This document shows, one piece after another, positions 34,854 to 44,121 of a stretch of 64,000 nucleotides of DNA. This DNA is from Ga0077555 sp031406575. Lineage in GTDB: Bacteria; Pseudomonadota; Alphaproteobacteria; Rhizobiales; Hyphomicrobiaceae. The notes below the pieces were generated by a model, which made no database searches, was not told the origin of the DNA, and saw only the letters and a program-made list of their open reading frames with translations. A program made the position numbers and the translations under genes. The stretch's first letter is position 1; every line of letters begins with the position of its first letter. The DNA lies in NCBI GenBank assembly GCA_031406575.1, contig JANOHP010000124.1, forward strand, positions 39,710-103,709, read 5' to 3'.

Positions 34854-36164
34854 TCAGGGGGCCGGAGCAATTGTGGCAGGACGGAGAAGGGGAGGGAGGG
34901 TTTCGGCCGGTGGCGCTACCCCTTGCTGCATCACGAAGCGCCGCAGCCAGGGCAAGGCGCCGAGGGCCACGAGCCCGGCACCGCGCAGCATGTCCAGCGG
35001 CAGCAAATCCATGAACAGGGAGCGATTGAGCAGATCGACGGCAAGCGTCCGGCTACCGACGTCGGAGCGGCGGGCCTGATCGTATGCCTCGAGAACCGTG
35101 GCGCCGCCGATATCCTCGCCGCGCCGTTTGGCGGCGCCCACCAGCTCGGCGATCCACGCCGCATCGCGAAACCCCAAATTCAACCCTTGGGCCCCGATGG
35201 GCGGCACGACGTGAGCTGCCTCGCCGACGAGCGCCACGCGGTTCTGCGCCATCGTCGTGACCGACAACCCCGACAGCGGGAATACGGATCGAGGACCGAC
35301 CTCGCCGACGGTCCCCAAAAGCCCCTGCAACCTATCCTCGAGCGCGAGGGCGAAAGCATCGGAGTCCAAATGGCGCAAGCGCTCGACTACTTCGGGCGTA
35401 TCCACCCATACGAGGCTCGATTGATTACCGCGATGCGGTACTGTCGTCAGTGGTCCGGCGCGACGATGAAATTCCGTCGAAATGCCATCGTGGGGTCGGG
35501 AGTGCCTGAAGCGCGTCGCCAGGGCAGATTGGGGATAGCTCCACCGCTGCGTGGGAATTCCGGCAGCGTCGCGACACACGGAGTGCCGGCCATCTGCGCC
35601 GACCACCAGGGATGCGGACAGCGGCGCTCCCTGTCGACACGTCACGCTGAGGGCGCCGTCCAATGCGCACAACGCCCCAACGCTGGTCTCGTGCCGTTCA
35701 ATGAGCGCGGATTGTTCGGCAACCTTGGCGGCGAGCGCACAGTTCAGATCTGCGTTCTCGATGTTGTAGCCGAAGCTGGTCATGCCCAGCTCGGCCGCGC
35801 GGAAAGTTGTTTCAGGCGATCGCAGAATGCCGCCTGTGTCGTCGACGAGCCTCAACCCGACAAGGGGCGCCGCAGTGGGAGCCAACGCCGCCCAAACCCC
35901 CAAATGCCGAAGCAACTCGAGACTGCCGCCGAAGAGTGCTGTCGAGCGTGTATCGACTGCCGCTCGGGCGTTCGAGACGGCTGGAGCGACCACGGCCGTG
36001 CTCACATGCCGAGCCGCCATGGCGAGCGCCGTCACCAAGCCCGCCGGACCCGCACCTGCGATGACTACCTCGATCGAGCTTGCAACCCGGCTATCGGTCA
36101 ACGCAACGGCCTTTTCATGCTTGGGGTGATCCGCTGGAGTCTTGGCTGCTGGTGCGTCTTTCAT
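34854..36164 (-). CDS. UbiH/UbiF/VisC/COQ6 family FAD-dependent monooxygenase
   Basis: A 436-residue flavoprotein hydroxylase, probably for ubiquinone synthesis. The FAD dinucleotide motif VVIAGAGPAGLVTALAMA is at the N-terminus, the DG motif is LVVGADGRHSVCRDAAGI, and the family box ALVGEAAHVVPPIGAQGLNLGFRDAAWI is near residue 310. In that box the usual GDA(A)H reads GEAAH. The start at 36164 follows a short unaligned stretch. Which ring carbon it hydroxylates is not readable from the sequence. Confidence 0.85.
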   Translation of the reverse strand: MKDAPAAKTPADHPKHEKAVALTDSRVASSIEVVIAGAGPAGLVTALAMAARHVSTAVVAPAVSNARAAVDTRSTALFGGSLELLRHLGVWAALAPTAAPLVGLRLVDDTGGILRSPETTFRAAELGMTSFGYNIENADLNCALAAKVAEQSALIERHETSVGALCALDGALSVTCRQGAPLSASLVVGADGRHSVCRDAAGIPTQRWSYPQSALATRFRHSRPHDGISTEFHRRAGPLTTVPHRGNQSSLVWVDTPEVVERLRHLDSDAFALALEDRLQGLLGTVGEVGPRSVFPLSGLSVTTMAQNRVALVGEAAHVVPPIGAQGLNLGFRDAAWIAELVGAAKRRGEDIGGATVLEAYDQARRSDVGSRTLAVDLLNRSLFMDLLPLDMLRGAGLVALGALPWLRRFVMQQGVAPPAETLPPLLRPATIAPAP

Positions 36165-36231
36165 ATTTGCGGTTGCAACGCTCAATCGCAATTCGTCATT
36201 GTAAAACTTCTCATCGGCTGTCGACTATCGG

Positions 36232-36260
36232 TTGCACTGCGGGTGCGGGTTGTGCAGAAT
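36232..36260 (+). promoter_or_regulatory. possible promoter of hfq
   Basis: TTGCAC and CAGAAT are separated by 17 bp, about 110 bp upstream of the hfq start, in the divergent gap with the UbiH-type gene. Both boxes depart from consensus, so this is a weak prediction. Confidence 0.3.
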
Positions 36261-36372
36261 TGTCACATGGGCGCTTTTCGTCTGCCGCACCCCCGCACCT
36301 TCCGATAGGCGATGGGATCGGCATTCAACGGATTGATTTGAGCTTCAACGACGTAAGAAGGTCCGAACCAAC

Positions 36373-36627
36373 ATGGCCGCAGAACGGGTGCAAAGCCTGC
36401 AGGACACGTTTCTCAATCATGTCCGCAAAAACAAAACTCCGCTCACCATTTTCCTTATAAACGGCGTCAAGCTCCAGGGCATCGTGACCTGGTTCGACAA
36501 TTTCTGCGTACTGCTCAGGCGCGACGGCCACTCGCAACTGGTCTACAAGCACGCCATATCCACAATCATGCCGGGCGCGCCCGTCCACCTGATGGACAGC
36601 GATCCGGCCGAAGACGGACAGGCCTGA
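36373..36627 (+). CDS. hfq: RNA chaperone Hfq
   Basis: Hexameric Sm-like chaperone that pairs small RNAs with mRNAs. The 84-residue protein has the Sm1 motif FLINGVKLQGIVTWFDNFCVLL and the Sm2 motif YKHAISTIMP; the proximal-face residues Gln (QSLQDTFLN) and the KH pair are present. The C-terminal tail is short, as in alphaproteobacteria. hflX follows 28 bp downstream, the standard hfq-hflX arrangement. Confidence 0.97.
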   Translation: MAAERVQSLQDTFLNHVRKNKTPLTIFLINGVKLQGIVTWFDNFCVLLRRDGHSQLVYKHAISTIMPGAPVHLMDSDPAEDGQA

Positions 36628-36655
36628 CCTGTCCGCCCCACGCGAGGCCGACAGG

Positions 36656-38089
36656 TTGACAGACCACAAAGACGACGACGAGAACGCCGACGAGACGCCC
36701 CGCCGTCGCAAGGCTGTGGAGGAGTGGCGTCCATCCGGCCCCACGCGGGCTGTGGTTTTGGCTCCCGTTCTCGGCCGCCGACACAAGCGCAGCGCCGCGG
36801 AGGCCAGCGGCGCCGCGGCGGCGCGTCCTGTTCACAGCCCCGAAGACCGGCTGGAGGAGGCAACGGGCTTGGCCCGCGCCATCGATCTGGATGTGCGCAA
36901 ATCGTTGCTCGTGCCTGTCCCGACACCAAAGCCCGGTGCCCTGTTCGGCTCCGGCAAGGTGGAGGAAATCAAAAACCTCATCGCCGACGAGAAGGCGGAG
37001 CTGGCAATCATCGATCACGCGGTCTCGCCCGTGCAACAGCGCAATCTCGAGAAGGCGTGGAACTGCAAAGTTGTCGACCGCACGGGTCTCATTCTGGAAA
37101 TCTTCGGTCGCCGCGCGCAGACGCGTGAAGGGCGCCTGCAAGTGGAACTCGCGCATCTGACCTACCAGAAGAGCCGGCTCGTGCGCAGTTGGACCCATCT
37201 CGAGCGGCAACGGGGCGGTGCGGGATTCCTCGGCGGTCCAGGTGAAACCCAGTTGGAACTCGACCGGCGCATCATTCAAGATCGCATCGACGGTATCGAG
37301 GAGGAACTCGAAACCGTCGTGCGCACGCGCGAGCTGCATCGCTCCGGCCGTCGTCGGGTGCCGTATCCGATCGCGGCCATCGTCGGGTACACCAACGCCG
37401 GTAAGTCGACGCTCTTCAATCAAGTGACGGGTGCCGGCGTCGATGCGCGCGATCAGGTCTTCGCCACACTCGACCCTACGATGCGTGAATTGCGCCTGCC
37501 CACGGGCCGCCGGATCATTCTGTCCGATACCGTCGGTTTCATTTCCGATCTGCCGACGTCGCTGGTGGCAGCCTTCCGCGCGACGCTCGAGGAGGTCATC
37601 GAAGCCGATCTGGTGCTGCACGTGCGCGATATCAGCCACCCCGAGCGGGAAGCACAGCGTGCCGATGTCGACCACGTCCTGAGCGAATTGGGGATCGCCG
37701 TCGAAGGCCCCGAAGCCCATATTCTCGAAGTCTGGAACAAGATCGACCGGCTGGACCCAATCGAGCGCGATGAACTGGTCAACGCTGCAGCACGCCGCAA
37801 TCAGGGCAAACCCGTGCTCATTTCGGCGCTGACAGGGGAGGGCATTGCTGCGCTTTTCGCCGAAATCGATCAGCGCCTCTCGGTGGATGACGAACTGGTG
37901 TCCCTCGTTGTGCCCGCCTCGGCCGGTGGGCTCGCCCACTGGCTGCACGAGAATACCGACGTGATCGAGCGCCAGCCAGACGACGACGGCGCGACCACCT
38001 TCCGGGTGCGCATCGCCAAATCCAAGCGCGGTCGACTGGAAAACCAACTGCAACGGGCGGGGTTGGCACTGCCGGCAGCGCGCGCTTAA
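36656..38089 (+). CDS. hflX: GTPase HflX
   Basis: Ribosome-associated GTPase that splits stalled or heat-damaged ribosomes. It is 477 residues from a TTG codon at 36656, with an acidic N-terminal extension (DDDENADE). The HflX N-domain includes PKPGALFGSGKVEEIK and the linker GGPGETQLELDRR. The G domain has G1 GYTNAGKSTLFN, G3 SDTVGF and G4 NKID. A later in-frame start cannot be excluded because the first 50 residues are not conserved. Its stop overlaps the convergent mazG stop by 4 bp. Confidence 0.94.
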   Translation: MTDHKDDDENADETPRRRKAVEEWRPSGPTRAVVLAPVLGRRHKRSAAEASGAAAARPVHSPEDRLEEATGLARAIDLDVRKSLLVPVPTPKPGALFGSGKVEEIKNLIADEKAELAIIDHAVSPVQQRNLEKAWNCKVVDRTGLILEIFGRRAQTREGRLQVELAHLTYQKSRLVRSWTHLERQRGGAGFLGGPGETQLELDRRIIQDRIDGIEEELETVVRTRELHRSGRRRVPYPIAAIVGYTNAGKSTLFNQVTGAGVDARDQVFATLDPTMRELRLPTGRRIILSDTVGFISDLPTSLVAAFRATLEEVIEADLVLHVRDISHPEREAQRADVDHVLSELGIAVEGPEAHILEVWNKIDRLDPIERDELVNAAARRNQGKPVLISALTGEGIAALFAEIDQRLSVDDELVSLVVPASAGGLAHWLHENTDVIERQPDDDGATTFRVRIAKSKRGRLENQLQRAGLALPAARA

Positions 38090-39003
38090 CGCGCCTTGCC
38101 GCGTTCTACTGTTTTCATCTCGTCCCACAAGGCATCCATTTCAGAGAGATTGGACTGCGCGGGCGTGCGGCCGCGTTCGGCCAGACGTGCTTCGATGCCT
38201 TCGAACCGCCGGCGGAATTTGTCGTTCGCCGAGCGCAGCGCCTGTTCGGGATTGATGTCCAAGTGCCGCGCGACGTTGGCCATGACGAACAGCAAATCGC
38301 CGAATTCTTCCTCGATGTGGGCCTTGTCGACGACGGGCGGCGTCGATCCACCACGGGGATCGAGCGGGTGCGCGGCCTCTTCGAATTCGGCCAACTCCTC
38401 GCGCATCTTGTCGAACACGGGCGCGAGCGAGGGCCAATCGAAACCGACCCGCGCGGCTTTTTCTTGAAGCTTCATCGCGCGCGTGAGCGCAGGCAATGCC
38501 ACGGGAACATCGGCCAGCACGGACGGTTGGGGCAGGGGAGGGACCTGTGGTTCAGCTGCTCCGCCGCTGCCGAGGACGTTTCTCTCTGCGGACTTCGCCG
38601 CCTTCTCCTCGGCCTTGATCCGCTCCCAAAACCCTTTTGCGATGCCGACCGTGCGCGCCTGTTCGTCGCCGAAGACGTGGGGATGGCGGCGGATCATCTT
38701 CGCCGTGATGCCGTGCACGACATCGCCGAACCGGAAGGCCCCGACCTCTTGCGCGAGTTGGGCGTGATAGACGACCTGCAACAGCAGATCGCCGAGTTCC
38801 TCTTTCAGGTCTTGGAGGTCTCCGCGCGCGATGGCGTCGGCGACCTCGTAGGCTTCCTCGATCGTGTAGGGCGCGATCGTCTCGAAGGTCTGCTCCAGGT
38901 CCCACGGGCATCCCGTCACCGGCGTGCGCAACGCGGCCATGATCTCGATGAGGCGCGCGACATCGCGGGAGGGGACGAGTGGAGGGGAGGGCGCGTCGGT
39001 CAT
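38086..39003 (-). CDS. mazG: nucleoside triphosphate pyrophosphohydrolase MazG
   Basis: Hydrolyses NTPs to NMPs and pyrophosphate; in E. coli it also tempers (p)ppGpp signalling. The ATG at 39003 gives 305 residues. The N-terminal domain has CPWDLEQTFETIAPYTIEEAYE and LKEELGDLLLQVVYHAQLA (the EExxE...ExxD metal site), and a second copy HIEEEFGDLLFVMANVARHL lies in the C-terminal half. It shares 4 bp of 3' sequence with hflX in tail-to-tail orientation. Confidence 0.95.
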   Translation of the reverse strand: MTDAPSPPLVPSRDVARLIEIMAALRTPVTGCPWDLEQTFETIAPYTIEEAYEVADAIARGDLQDLKEELGDLLLQVVYHAQLAQEVGAFRFGDVVHGITAKMIRRHPHVFGDEQARTVGIAKGFWERIKAEEKAAKSAERNVLGSGGAAEPQVPPLPQPSVLADVPVALPALTRAMKLQEKAARVGFDWPSLAPVFDKMREELAEFEEAAHPLDPRGGSTPPVVDKAHIEEEFGDLLFVMANVARHLDINPEQALRSANDKFRRRFEGIEARLAERGRTPAQSNLSEMDALWDEMKTVERGKAR

Positions 39004-39040
39004 GGCTGGCTTTCTTCTGTCGGGCCCGTCGACCGTCCGC

Positions 39041-39742
39041 TTACTTGCACTTGCGAGCAGAGCCGCGGTCGAAATGGAAATGATCGCGATGTGCCCCATT
39101 GTACGCTGGTCCGAGCGCGACCGGAAAATATCGGCAGGCGCGCGCATGGATGTGGCGCAGGAATGTACTGTCGGCACCGTCTCCGGGCCAACCCTTCAAG
39201 ACGCTGATCCGCCGCCCGCCAGCCAATGTGAAGCCGGTGATGTCGAGCGCATTGGCAGCAGCATGTTCGCTGCGCTCGCCACCACTGCCGTCGATGTTGC
39301 GGCAGGCGTAGCCGCCGACATGGTGAACCTCCGCCACCTGCTGACCGAAGAGCCGTCGCGCTTCCGGTTGCACCTCATGGATCATCCAGAGCCCGACGCC
39401 GGCGGTCATCTCGCACGTCATCTTATCGAGGACGAGGCGAGCCCCTGCGATGGAGGAAACACGCACGCTGTTTTGCCAACCGCAACCGTCGCTGGAGACG
39501 GCATCAGCGACTGGCAGGGCAGAGACATGTGGCGGGGCGACGACGGTACGGCATAGCGCACGGTCATTGCGGATCGCGGCGAGCCGCCAATTGATGAACC
39601 ATTGATCGGGTACCGCCAAATCCAGCGGGGGCTCGAGCAAAGACCGTAGCGAGGGCGACGACGGCCAGAATGCCAGCCAAGCTCCAAGGACAACCAGACC
39701 CACGACGACGACCATACGACGGAGACGGCGTGAGGGTGTCAT
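39041..39742 (-). CDS. extensin-like family protein
   Basis: A 233-residue exported or membrane-anchored protein. An N-terminal helix (MVVVVGLVVLGAWLAFW) is followed by the extensin-like C-terminal domain, recognised by CGWQNSVRVS, HVGGYACRNI, SEHAAANALDITGF, KGWPGDG and GPAYNGAHRDHFHFD. The SEHA...LDI and HRDHFH boxes resemble a zinc metallopeptidase of the MepA/DacB-like LAS group, so a cell-wall hydrolase role is plausible. It lies 37 bp upstream of mazG on the same strand, and a striking AT palindrome precedes it. Confidence 0.85.
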   Translation of the reverse strand: MTPSRRLRRMVVVVGLVVLGAWLAFWPSSPSLRSLLEPPLDLAVPDQWFINWRLAAIRNDRALCRTVVAPPHVSALPVADAVSSDGCGWQNSVRVSSIAGARLVLDKMTCEMTAGVGLWMIHEVQPEARRLFGQQVAEVHHVGGYACRNIDGSGGERSEHAAANALDITGFTLAGGRRISVLKGWPGDGADSTFLRHIHARACRYFPVALGPAYNGAHRDHFHFDRGSARKCK

Positions 39743-39791
39743 CGGGTTGCAGCGCCCAGATCGAGTGGCAGCAAGGCACCTCCTGAGATCG

Positions 39792-39807
39792 CATAATATA
39801 TATTATG
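39792..39807. promoter_or_regulatory. 16-bp perfect AT-rich palindrome
   Basis: CATAATATATATTATG reads the same on both strands. It sits about 50 bp upstream of the extensin-like gene start and 63 bp beyond the pepA stop. In this GC-rich DNA such a run is exceptional. It could be an operator, or supply a -10 region for the extensin-like gene. Confidence 0.45.
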
Positions 39808-39869
39808 GAATATTTCGAGTTGTTACGCCTGAAAGCCAGAGTGATCCATCAGCAGCTCAACGCGCCCAC

Positions 39870-41390
39870 TCATTCATAATGGTCGCGTACCATCTGTTCC
39901 AACAACCGCACGCCCCAGCCAGACCCCCAGCTCTGGTTGATCTCGTTGCGGCTGGAGTCCATGGCCGTGCCTGCGATGTCGAGGTGCGCCCACGGCGTCG
40001 CTGCGTCCTTGACGAAGCGCTGCAGGAACTGTGCCGCCGTGATCGATCCACCGAAGCGTCCGCCGATGTTCTTCATGTCGGCATTCTTCGTGTCGATGAG
40101 CTTGTTGTAGGCTTGGCCAAGGGGCATGCGCCAGACCATCTCGCCGGTCGCCTCCCCTGCTTCCTCGATCTCACGGGCGAGCTTGTCATTGTTGGCGAAA
40201 AGCCCTGCCCGCTCCTTGCCGAGCGCCACAATGATAGCGCCTGTCAGCGTCGCCAGATCGACCAGCACGCGCGGCTTGAACCGCTCCTGCGCGTACCAGA
40301 GCAAATCCGCCAGCACCAAGCGGCCTTCAGCGTCGGTGTTCAGGATCTCGATCGTCTGCCCGGACATGGACGTGACGATGTCGCCCGGACGGGTCGCCGT
40401 GCCCGACGGCATGTTCTCCACGAGCCCGACGATGCCGACCGCGTTGACATTGGCCTTGCGCTCGGCGAGCGCCAGCATGAGGCCGGAGACGCAGGCGGCG
40501 CCGCCCATGTCGCCTTTCATGTCCTCCATGCCGCCGGCCGGTTTCATCGAAATGCCGCCGGTGTCGAAGCACACGCCTTTGCCGATGAAGCACAACGGCT
40601 GCCGATTGCGCGCGCGCTTGGCGCCATTCCACTGCATGACGACGACACGGCTCTCGCGCGCGCTGCCCTGCCCTACCGCCAGCAATGCACCCATCTTCAG
40701 AGACGCCAGTTGATCCATGCCCAACACCTCTATCTCGAGGCCCGGAATTCCCAGTGCCGCCAATCGATCGGCGAATTCGACAGGCCCCAACACGTTGGCC
40801 GGCTCGTTGACGAGATCGCGTGCCAGCGAGACGCCGTTGACGATGGCGCCTTGGCGTTCGAAAGCGCGTGTCGCTGCCTGCGGATCTCCTGCGACGATGG
40901 CGATTTTGGCTGGTCCCTTGTCCGCCGAACCATTGGCTCCGTTGTTCTCGTCCGAAGGCTTGGTGTGATATTTTCGAAACGCGTAGGCTCGCAATTGCAC
41001 GCCTTGCCCAATCCGGGCCGCGATGTCTCCGCCTTCATCAGGCAGCTCGATGACGATGCTGGCACTGTCACTGCGGCGTGACGAAATTTGCGCATATGCC
41101 GCCCCACCCAACCGCGCCCAATCCAGATCCTTCGTCTCGTCCTTGGCGCCGGTGCCCAGTATGATGATCCGCTTCGTGTCGATGTTGGCTGGCCCCAAGA
41201 TCTCGATGGTCGCGCGGGCCTTGCCCTTGAAATCTGCTGCCGCAATGGCGCGTTTCAAAGCTCCACCCGAACGCTCATCCAGGCGCGCACCGATTTTGCC
41301 CAACCCCAGATCGGGCCCTACGAGAATGACGACGGTTGCCCCCAGTGCTGTGCTGGCGGGGACGAATTGCAGCTCGGGACGGGCGCTCAT
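39870..41390 (-). CDS. pepA: leucyl aminopeptidase (cytosol aminopeptidase) PepA
   Basis: Hexameric M17-family zinc/manganese aminopeptidase of 506 residues. The catalytic domain has GVCFDTGGISMKP and MEDMKGDMGGA, with the signature NTDAEGRLVLADLL. The N-terminal macro-like domain is present. The gene is divergent from lptF across about 400 bp, an arrangement widespread in proteobacteria. Confidence 0.96.
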   Translation of the reverse strand: MSARPELQFVPASTALGATVVILVGPDLGLGKIGARLDERSGGALKRAIAAADFKGKARATIEILGPANIDTKRIIILGTGAKDETKDLDWARLGGAAYAQISSRRSDSASIVIELPDEGGDIAARIGQGVQLRAYAFRKYHTKPSDENNGANGSADKGPAKIAIVAGDPQAATRAFERQGAIVNGVSLARDLVNEPANVLGPVEFADRLAALGIPGLEIEVLGMDQLASLKMGALLAVGQGSARESRVVVMQWNGAKRARNRQPLCFIGKGVCFDTGGISMKPAGGMEDMKGDMGGAACVSGLMLALAERKANVNAVGIVGLVENMPSGTATRPGDIVTSMSGQTIEILNTDAEGRLVLADLLWYAQERFKPRVLVDLATLTGAIIVALGKERAGLFANNDKLAREIEEAGEATGEMVWRMPLGQAYNKLIDTKNADMKNIGGRFGGSITAAQFLQRFVKDAATPWAHLDIAGTAMDSSRNEINQSWGSGWGVRLLEQMVRDHYE

Positions 41391-41796
41391 GAGGTTTCCA
41401 AATCGAGAGGGCGTCGGGCGATAGGCAGGCGTCGAGGGTGCTCTCGACGGCAGTGCCAGCCCGATCGATTACGTCCCTGCATGTGGCGGAGAACCGTGAA
41501 TTTATAGGCTGCCAGAAAATTGGCAAGCCACGCTCCGCCCTGCGATGGGATAATATCGCTTTTCGCCGGGCCGAGTCGCCGCTTCGAGTGCCGTGGTGGC
41601 CCGATCCGCACCGCGAGAAAGCCGCACTTCGGCCACCGTCCTATGGGACCGACTGACGATAGCCGCTGAAGTTGGGGATTGAACACGAGCCGGCGGCCGG
41701 GGGACTGAGGCACATGGGGGCGCAAGCTGCGCATTGCCCGAATTGCAGCCGCTCAGCGGGGGCCGACTCGTGGCCACCGTGCGGGGTGGCCTGCCC
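41391..41796. other. divergent intergenic region between pepA and lptF
   Basis: A 406-bp gap with no supported gene. AT-rich spots (TTTATAGG near 41501 and GATAATATC near 41549) could be -10 boxes for pepA and lptF respectively, but matching -35 boxes are not evident. The lptF frame is open back to 41734 without LptF similarity. Confidence 0.5.
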
Positions 41797-43017
41797 ATGA
41801 TGCTCACCGGCACGATTCTGTCGCGCTATCTGTTCCGACAGACGGCCGGGGCCGTGCTCCTGATCCTGCTGTCACTCACCGGCGTCGTATGGATTGCTCT
41901 GGCCCTGCGCCAGCTCAACCTCGTCACCACCCAGGGCCAGGACGCCTGGGTCTTCATCCAAATGACGCTGCTGGCGCTGCCCAATCTGATGGCGCTGATT
42001 GCGCCCATCGCCCTCCTCGTCGCCAGCATCCATGTTCTCAACCGGTTGAATGGCGACAGCGAGCTGATCATCATGACGGCGGGTGGCGGCACCATCTGGA
42101 ATGTGGCTCGCCCCTTGCTCCTCGTGGCGCTACTCGTCGGAATTGCCGTGTCCGTGGTGAACCATTGGGCGATGCCGTGGAGCCTGCGGCTGCTGCGCGA
42201 CTATGTCATTCAGGTGCGCACGGATTTGATTACCCAGGTCATCCAGCCGGGCCGTTTCACCAGCCCCGAAGCCAACCTGACGTTCCACATCCGCGACCGC
42301 GCATTCGATGGCGAGCTCAAGGGTCTGGTTATGCACGACGGTCGCGAGGGCAAGCAGGTCTCGACCTACCTCGCCGAGCGCGGCTGGATCGTGAAGCAGG
42401 ACGGCGACGCATTTCTGATGATGGAAGACGGTCACATTCTACGCCGCGATGGGCCGACGGAACTCGTGCGCATCATCGAATTCAAACGCTATGCCATTGA
42501 TCTCGCACGGCTGGAGGCCAAGGAGCAGGGGCCAGACCTCAAGCCCCGCGAGCGCTACACGACCGAGCTTCTGCGCTCCGATACCTCCGACGAAATTGCG
42601 CGGAACCAGCCGGGGTTGATCCGCGCCGAGTTGCATGAGCGGTTTGCGAGCCCCCTCTACCCCTTCGCCTTCGTGATGCTCGCCGTGGCCTTTATCGGTC
42701 ACGCTCAAACCACCCGCCAAAATCGTGTGCAGGCGATCGTTTTGGCCTTCGTGATTGCAGCGCTCTGTCGATTGGTGGGATTGGCCGGCAACAATATCGT
42801 GGCGCTGCGCGAAAGTGCCGTGTGGATCGTCTATGCCCTCCCCCTGGGCGCTGTCCTCTTCGCGATGATCCTCGCCAAAACCGGCATGCAGCGTCGCCGG
42901 TCGCGGCTGGAGCGCGTCGTTTGGGCGGCAATGGGCGGCCTCGTCACGCGATTGACGGGGCGCCGCGTGCCGTTCGACGCAGTCTCCACTCCTCCCACCA
43001 GCCCGGCGCGGAGGTAG
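41797..43017 (+). CDS. lptF: LPS export ABC transporter permease LptF
   Basis: Inner-membrane component of the Lpt machine that extracts LPS and delivers it to LptC/LptA. About 406 residues, with hydrophobic helices near the N-terminus (AGAVLLILLSLTGVVWIAL) and three near the C-terminus, and a large periplasmic region between, as in the YjgP/YjgQ family. SRYLFRQT and LASIHVLNRLNGDSELIIMTAGG are typical. lptG follows after 6 bp. lptB and lptC are not in this window. Confidence 0.93.
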   Translation: MMLTGTILSRYLFRQTAGAVLLILLSLTGVVWIALALRQLNLVTTQGQDAWVFIQMTLLALPNLMALIAPIALLVASIHVLNRLNGDSELIIMTAGGGTIWNVARPLLLVALLVGIAVSVVNHWAMPWSLRLLRDYVIQVRTDLITQVIQPGRFTSPEANLTFHIRDRAFDGELKGLVMHDGREGKQVSTYLAERGWIVKQDGDAFLMMEDGHILRRDGPTELVRIIEFKRYAIDLARLEAKEQGPDLKPRERYTTELLRSDTSDEIARNQPGLIRAELHERFASPLYPFAFVMLAVAFIGHAQTTRQNRVQAIVLAFVIAALCRLVGLAGNNIVALRESAVWIVYALPLGAVLFAMILAKTGMQRRRSRLERVVWAAMGGLVTRLTGRRVPFDAVSTPPTSPARR

Positions 43018-43023
43018 AATCGG

Positions 43024-44118
43024 ATGCTGAGACGTCGCATGCTCCGAAGCTACCTGGCACGCCGCTTCGCGTTGATGATCACGGCGACCTTCGGCTTGTG
43101 CTGCTTGTTGATCTTCATGATCGATATCGTCGAGTTGCTGCGCACTGCCGGCAAATACGGTCGCGTGCCCAGCTTCGAAATCGCGGTCATGGCGTTGCTA
43201 CGCCTTCCAGCCTACACCGAAATCCTCCTCCCCTTCTGCGTGCTCGTTGGCGCCATCGGTGCCCTCCTTCTGCTCAGCCGGAAATCCGAGCTGACCGTGA
43301 TGCGCGCCGCAGGCATGTCCGCGTGGCAATTCGTACGACCCGGGATGACCGTCGCGCTGCTTATCGGCATCGGTTCTGTAGCGCTTTACAATCCGTTGGC
43401 AGCTTGGGCCCGCGGGGAATCCGAGCGCCGCTTCGCCGAAGCGTTCGGCCGCGAAGCATCCGTCTTGCGGTCCGAGGGCGGAGGAGCGTGGCTGCGCCAG
43501 GATGGAGCCGATGGGCCGTCCGTGCTGACCGCAGCCTCGGCATCACCCAATGGACGAAACCTGAAAATCGTCATGTTCCTGCAATTCGACCGGCAAGGGC
43601 GGTTCCTCGAGCGCGTCGATGGTAAATCCGCCACACTGTCGGATGGTCATTGGGTGATTGACAACGCGGTGGTCACGCGGGTGGCCAAAGAGCCGGAATT
43701 GCACGATGAATATCTGGTCAGCACGTGGCTCACGCCCGAGCATGCCACCGATGCACTCGGAAAGAGTGCAGCGGTGTCGTTCTGGGAATTGCCGACGCTC
43801 ATCGAAGTCACTGAAAAAGCCGGTTTATCGGCCAGCCGCTTCCGCGTGCAACACGAGACGCTGATGGTGCGTCCCTGGCTGCTCACGGTGATGGTCCTTT
43901 TGGCGGCAACTGTGTCTTTGCGGTCATTCCGTGGGGGTGGCATCCAGACTATGGTGATCGTGGGGATGGTTGGGGGTTTCGGCTTCTTCCTGCTCTCGGA
44001 AATATCTCGACAAGTGGGTGCGTCCGGTCTTGCTCCTCCGTTTTTGGCTGTTTGGGTGCCAGTTGCGGTGGCGTGTTGTGGCGCGTTGACAGTATTGCTG
44101 CACCAGGAGGACGGCTGA
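43024..44118 (+). CDS. lptG: LPS export ABC transporter permease LptG
   Basis: Partner permease of LptF, 364 residues, same YjgP/YjgQ topology. It begins with LRSYLARRFALMITATFGLCC; the coupling-helix region is RKSELTVMRAAGMSAW, equivalent to NGDSELIIMTAGG in LptF. The C-terminus has the expected last helices (GMVGGFGFFLLSEI and FLAVWVPVAVACCGALTV). It lies between lptF and lptD in a tight operon with gaps of 6 and 3 bp. Confidence 0.93.
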   Translation: MLRRRMLRSYLARRFALMITATFGLCCLLIFMIDIVELLRTAGKYGRVPSFEIAVMALLRLPAYTEILLPFCVLVGAIGALLLLSRKSELTVMRAAGMSAWQFVRPGMTVALLIGIGSVALYNPLAAWARGESERRFAEAFGREASVLRSEGGGAWLRQDGADGPSVLTAASASPNGRNLKIVMFLQFDRQGRFLERVDGKSATLSDGHWVIDNAVVTRVAKEPELHDEYLVSTWLTPEHATDALGKSAAVSFWELPTLIEVTEKAGLSASRFRVQHETLMVRPWLLTVMVLLAATVSLRSFRGGGIQTMVIVGMVGGFGFFLLSEISRQVGASGLAPPFLAVWVPVAVACCGALTVLLHQEDG

Positions 44119-44121
44119 GGC

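Noticed and set aside
36566..38128. 520-codon open frame on the minus strand
   Set aside because: It is the antisense shadow of hfq and hflX; the translation is Arg/Gly/His/Asp-rich with no domain, while the plus-strand genes show full motif sets.
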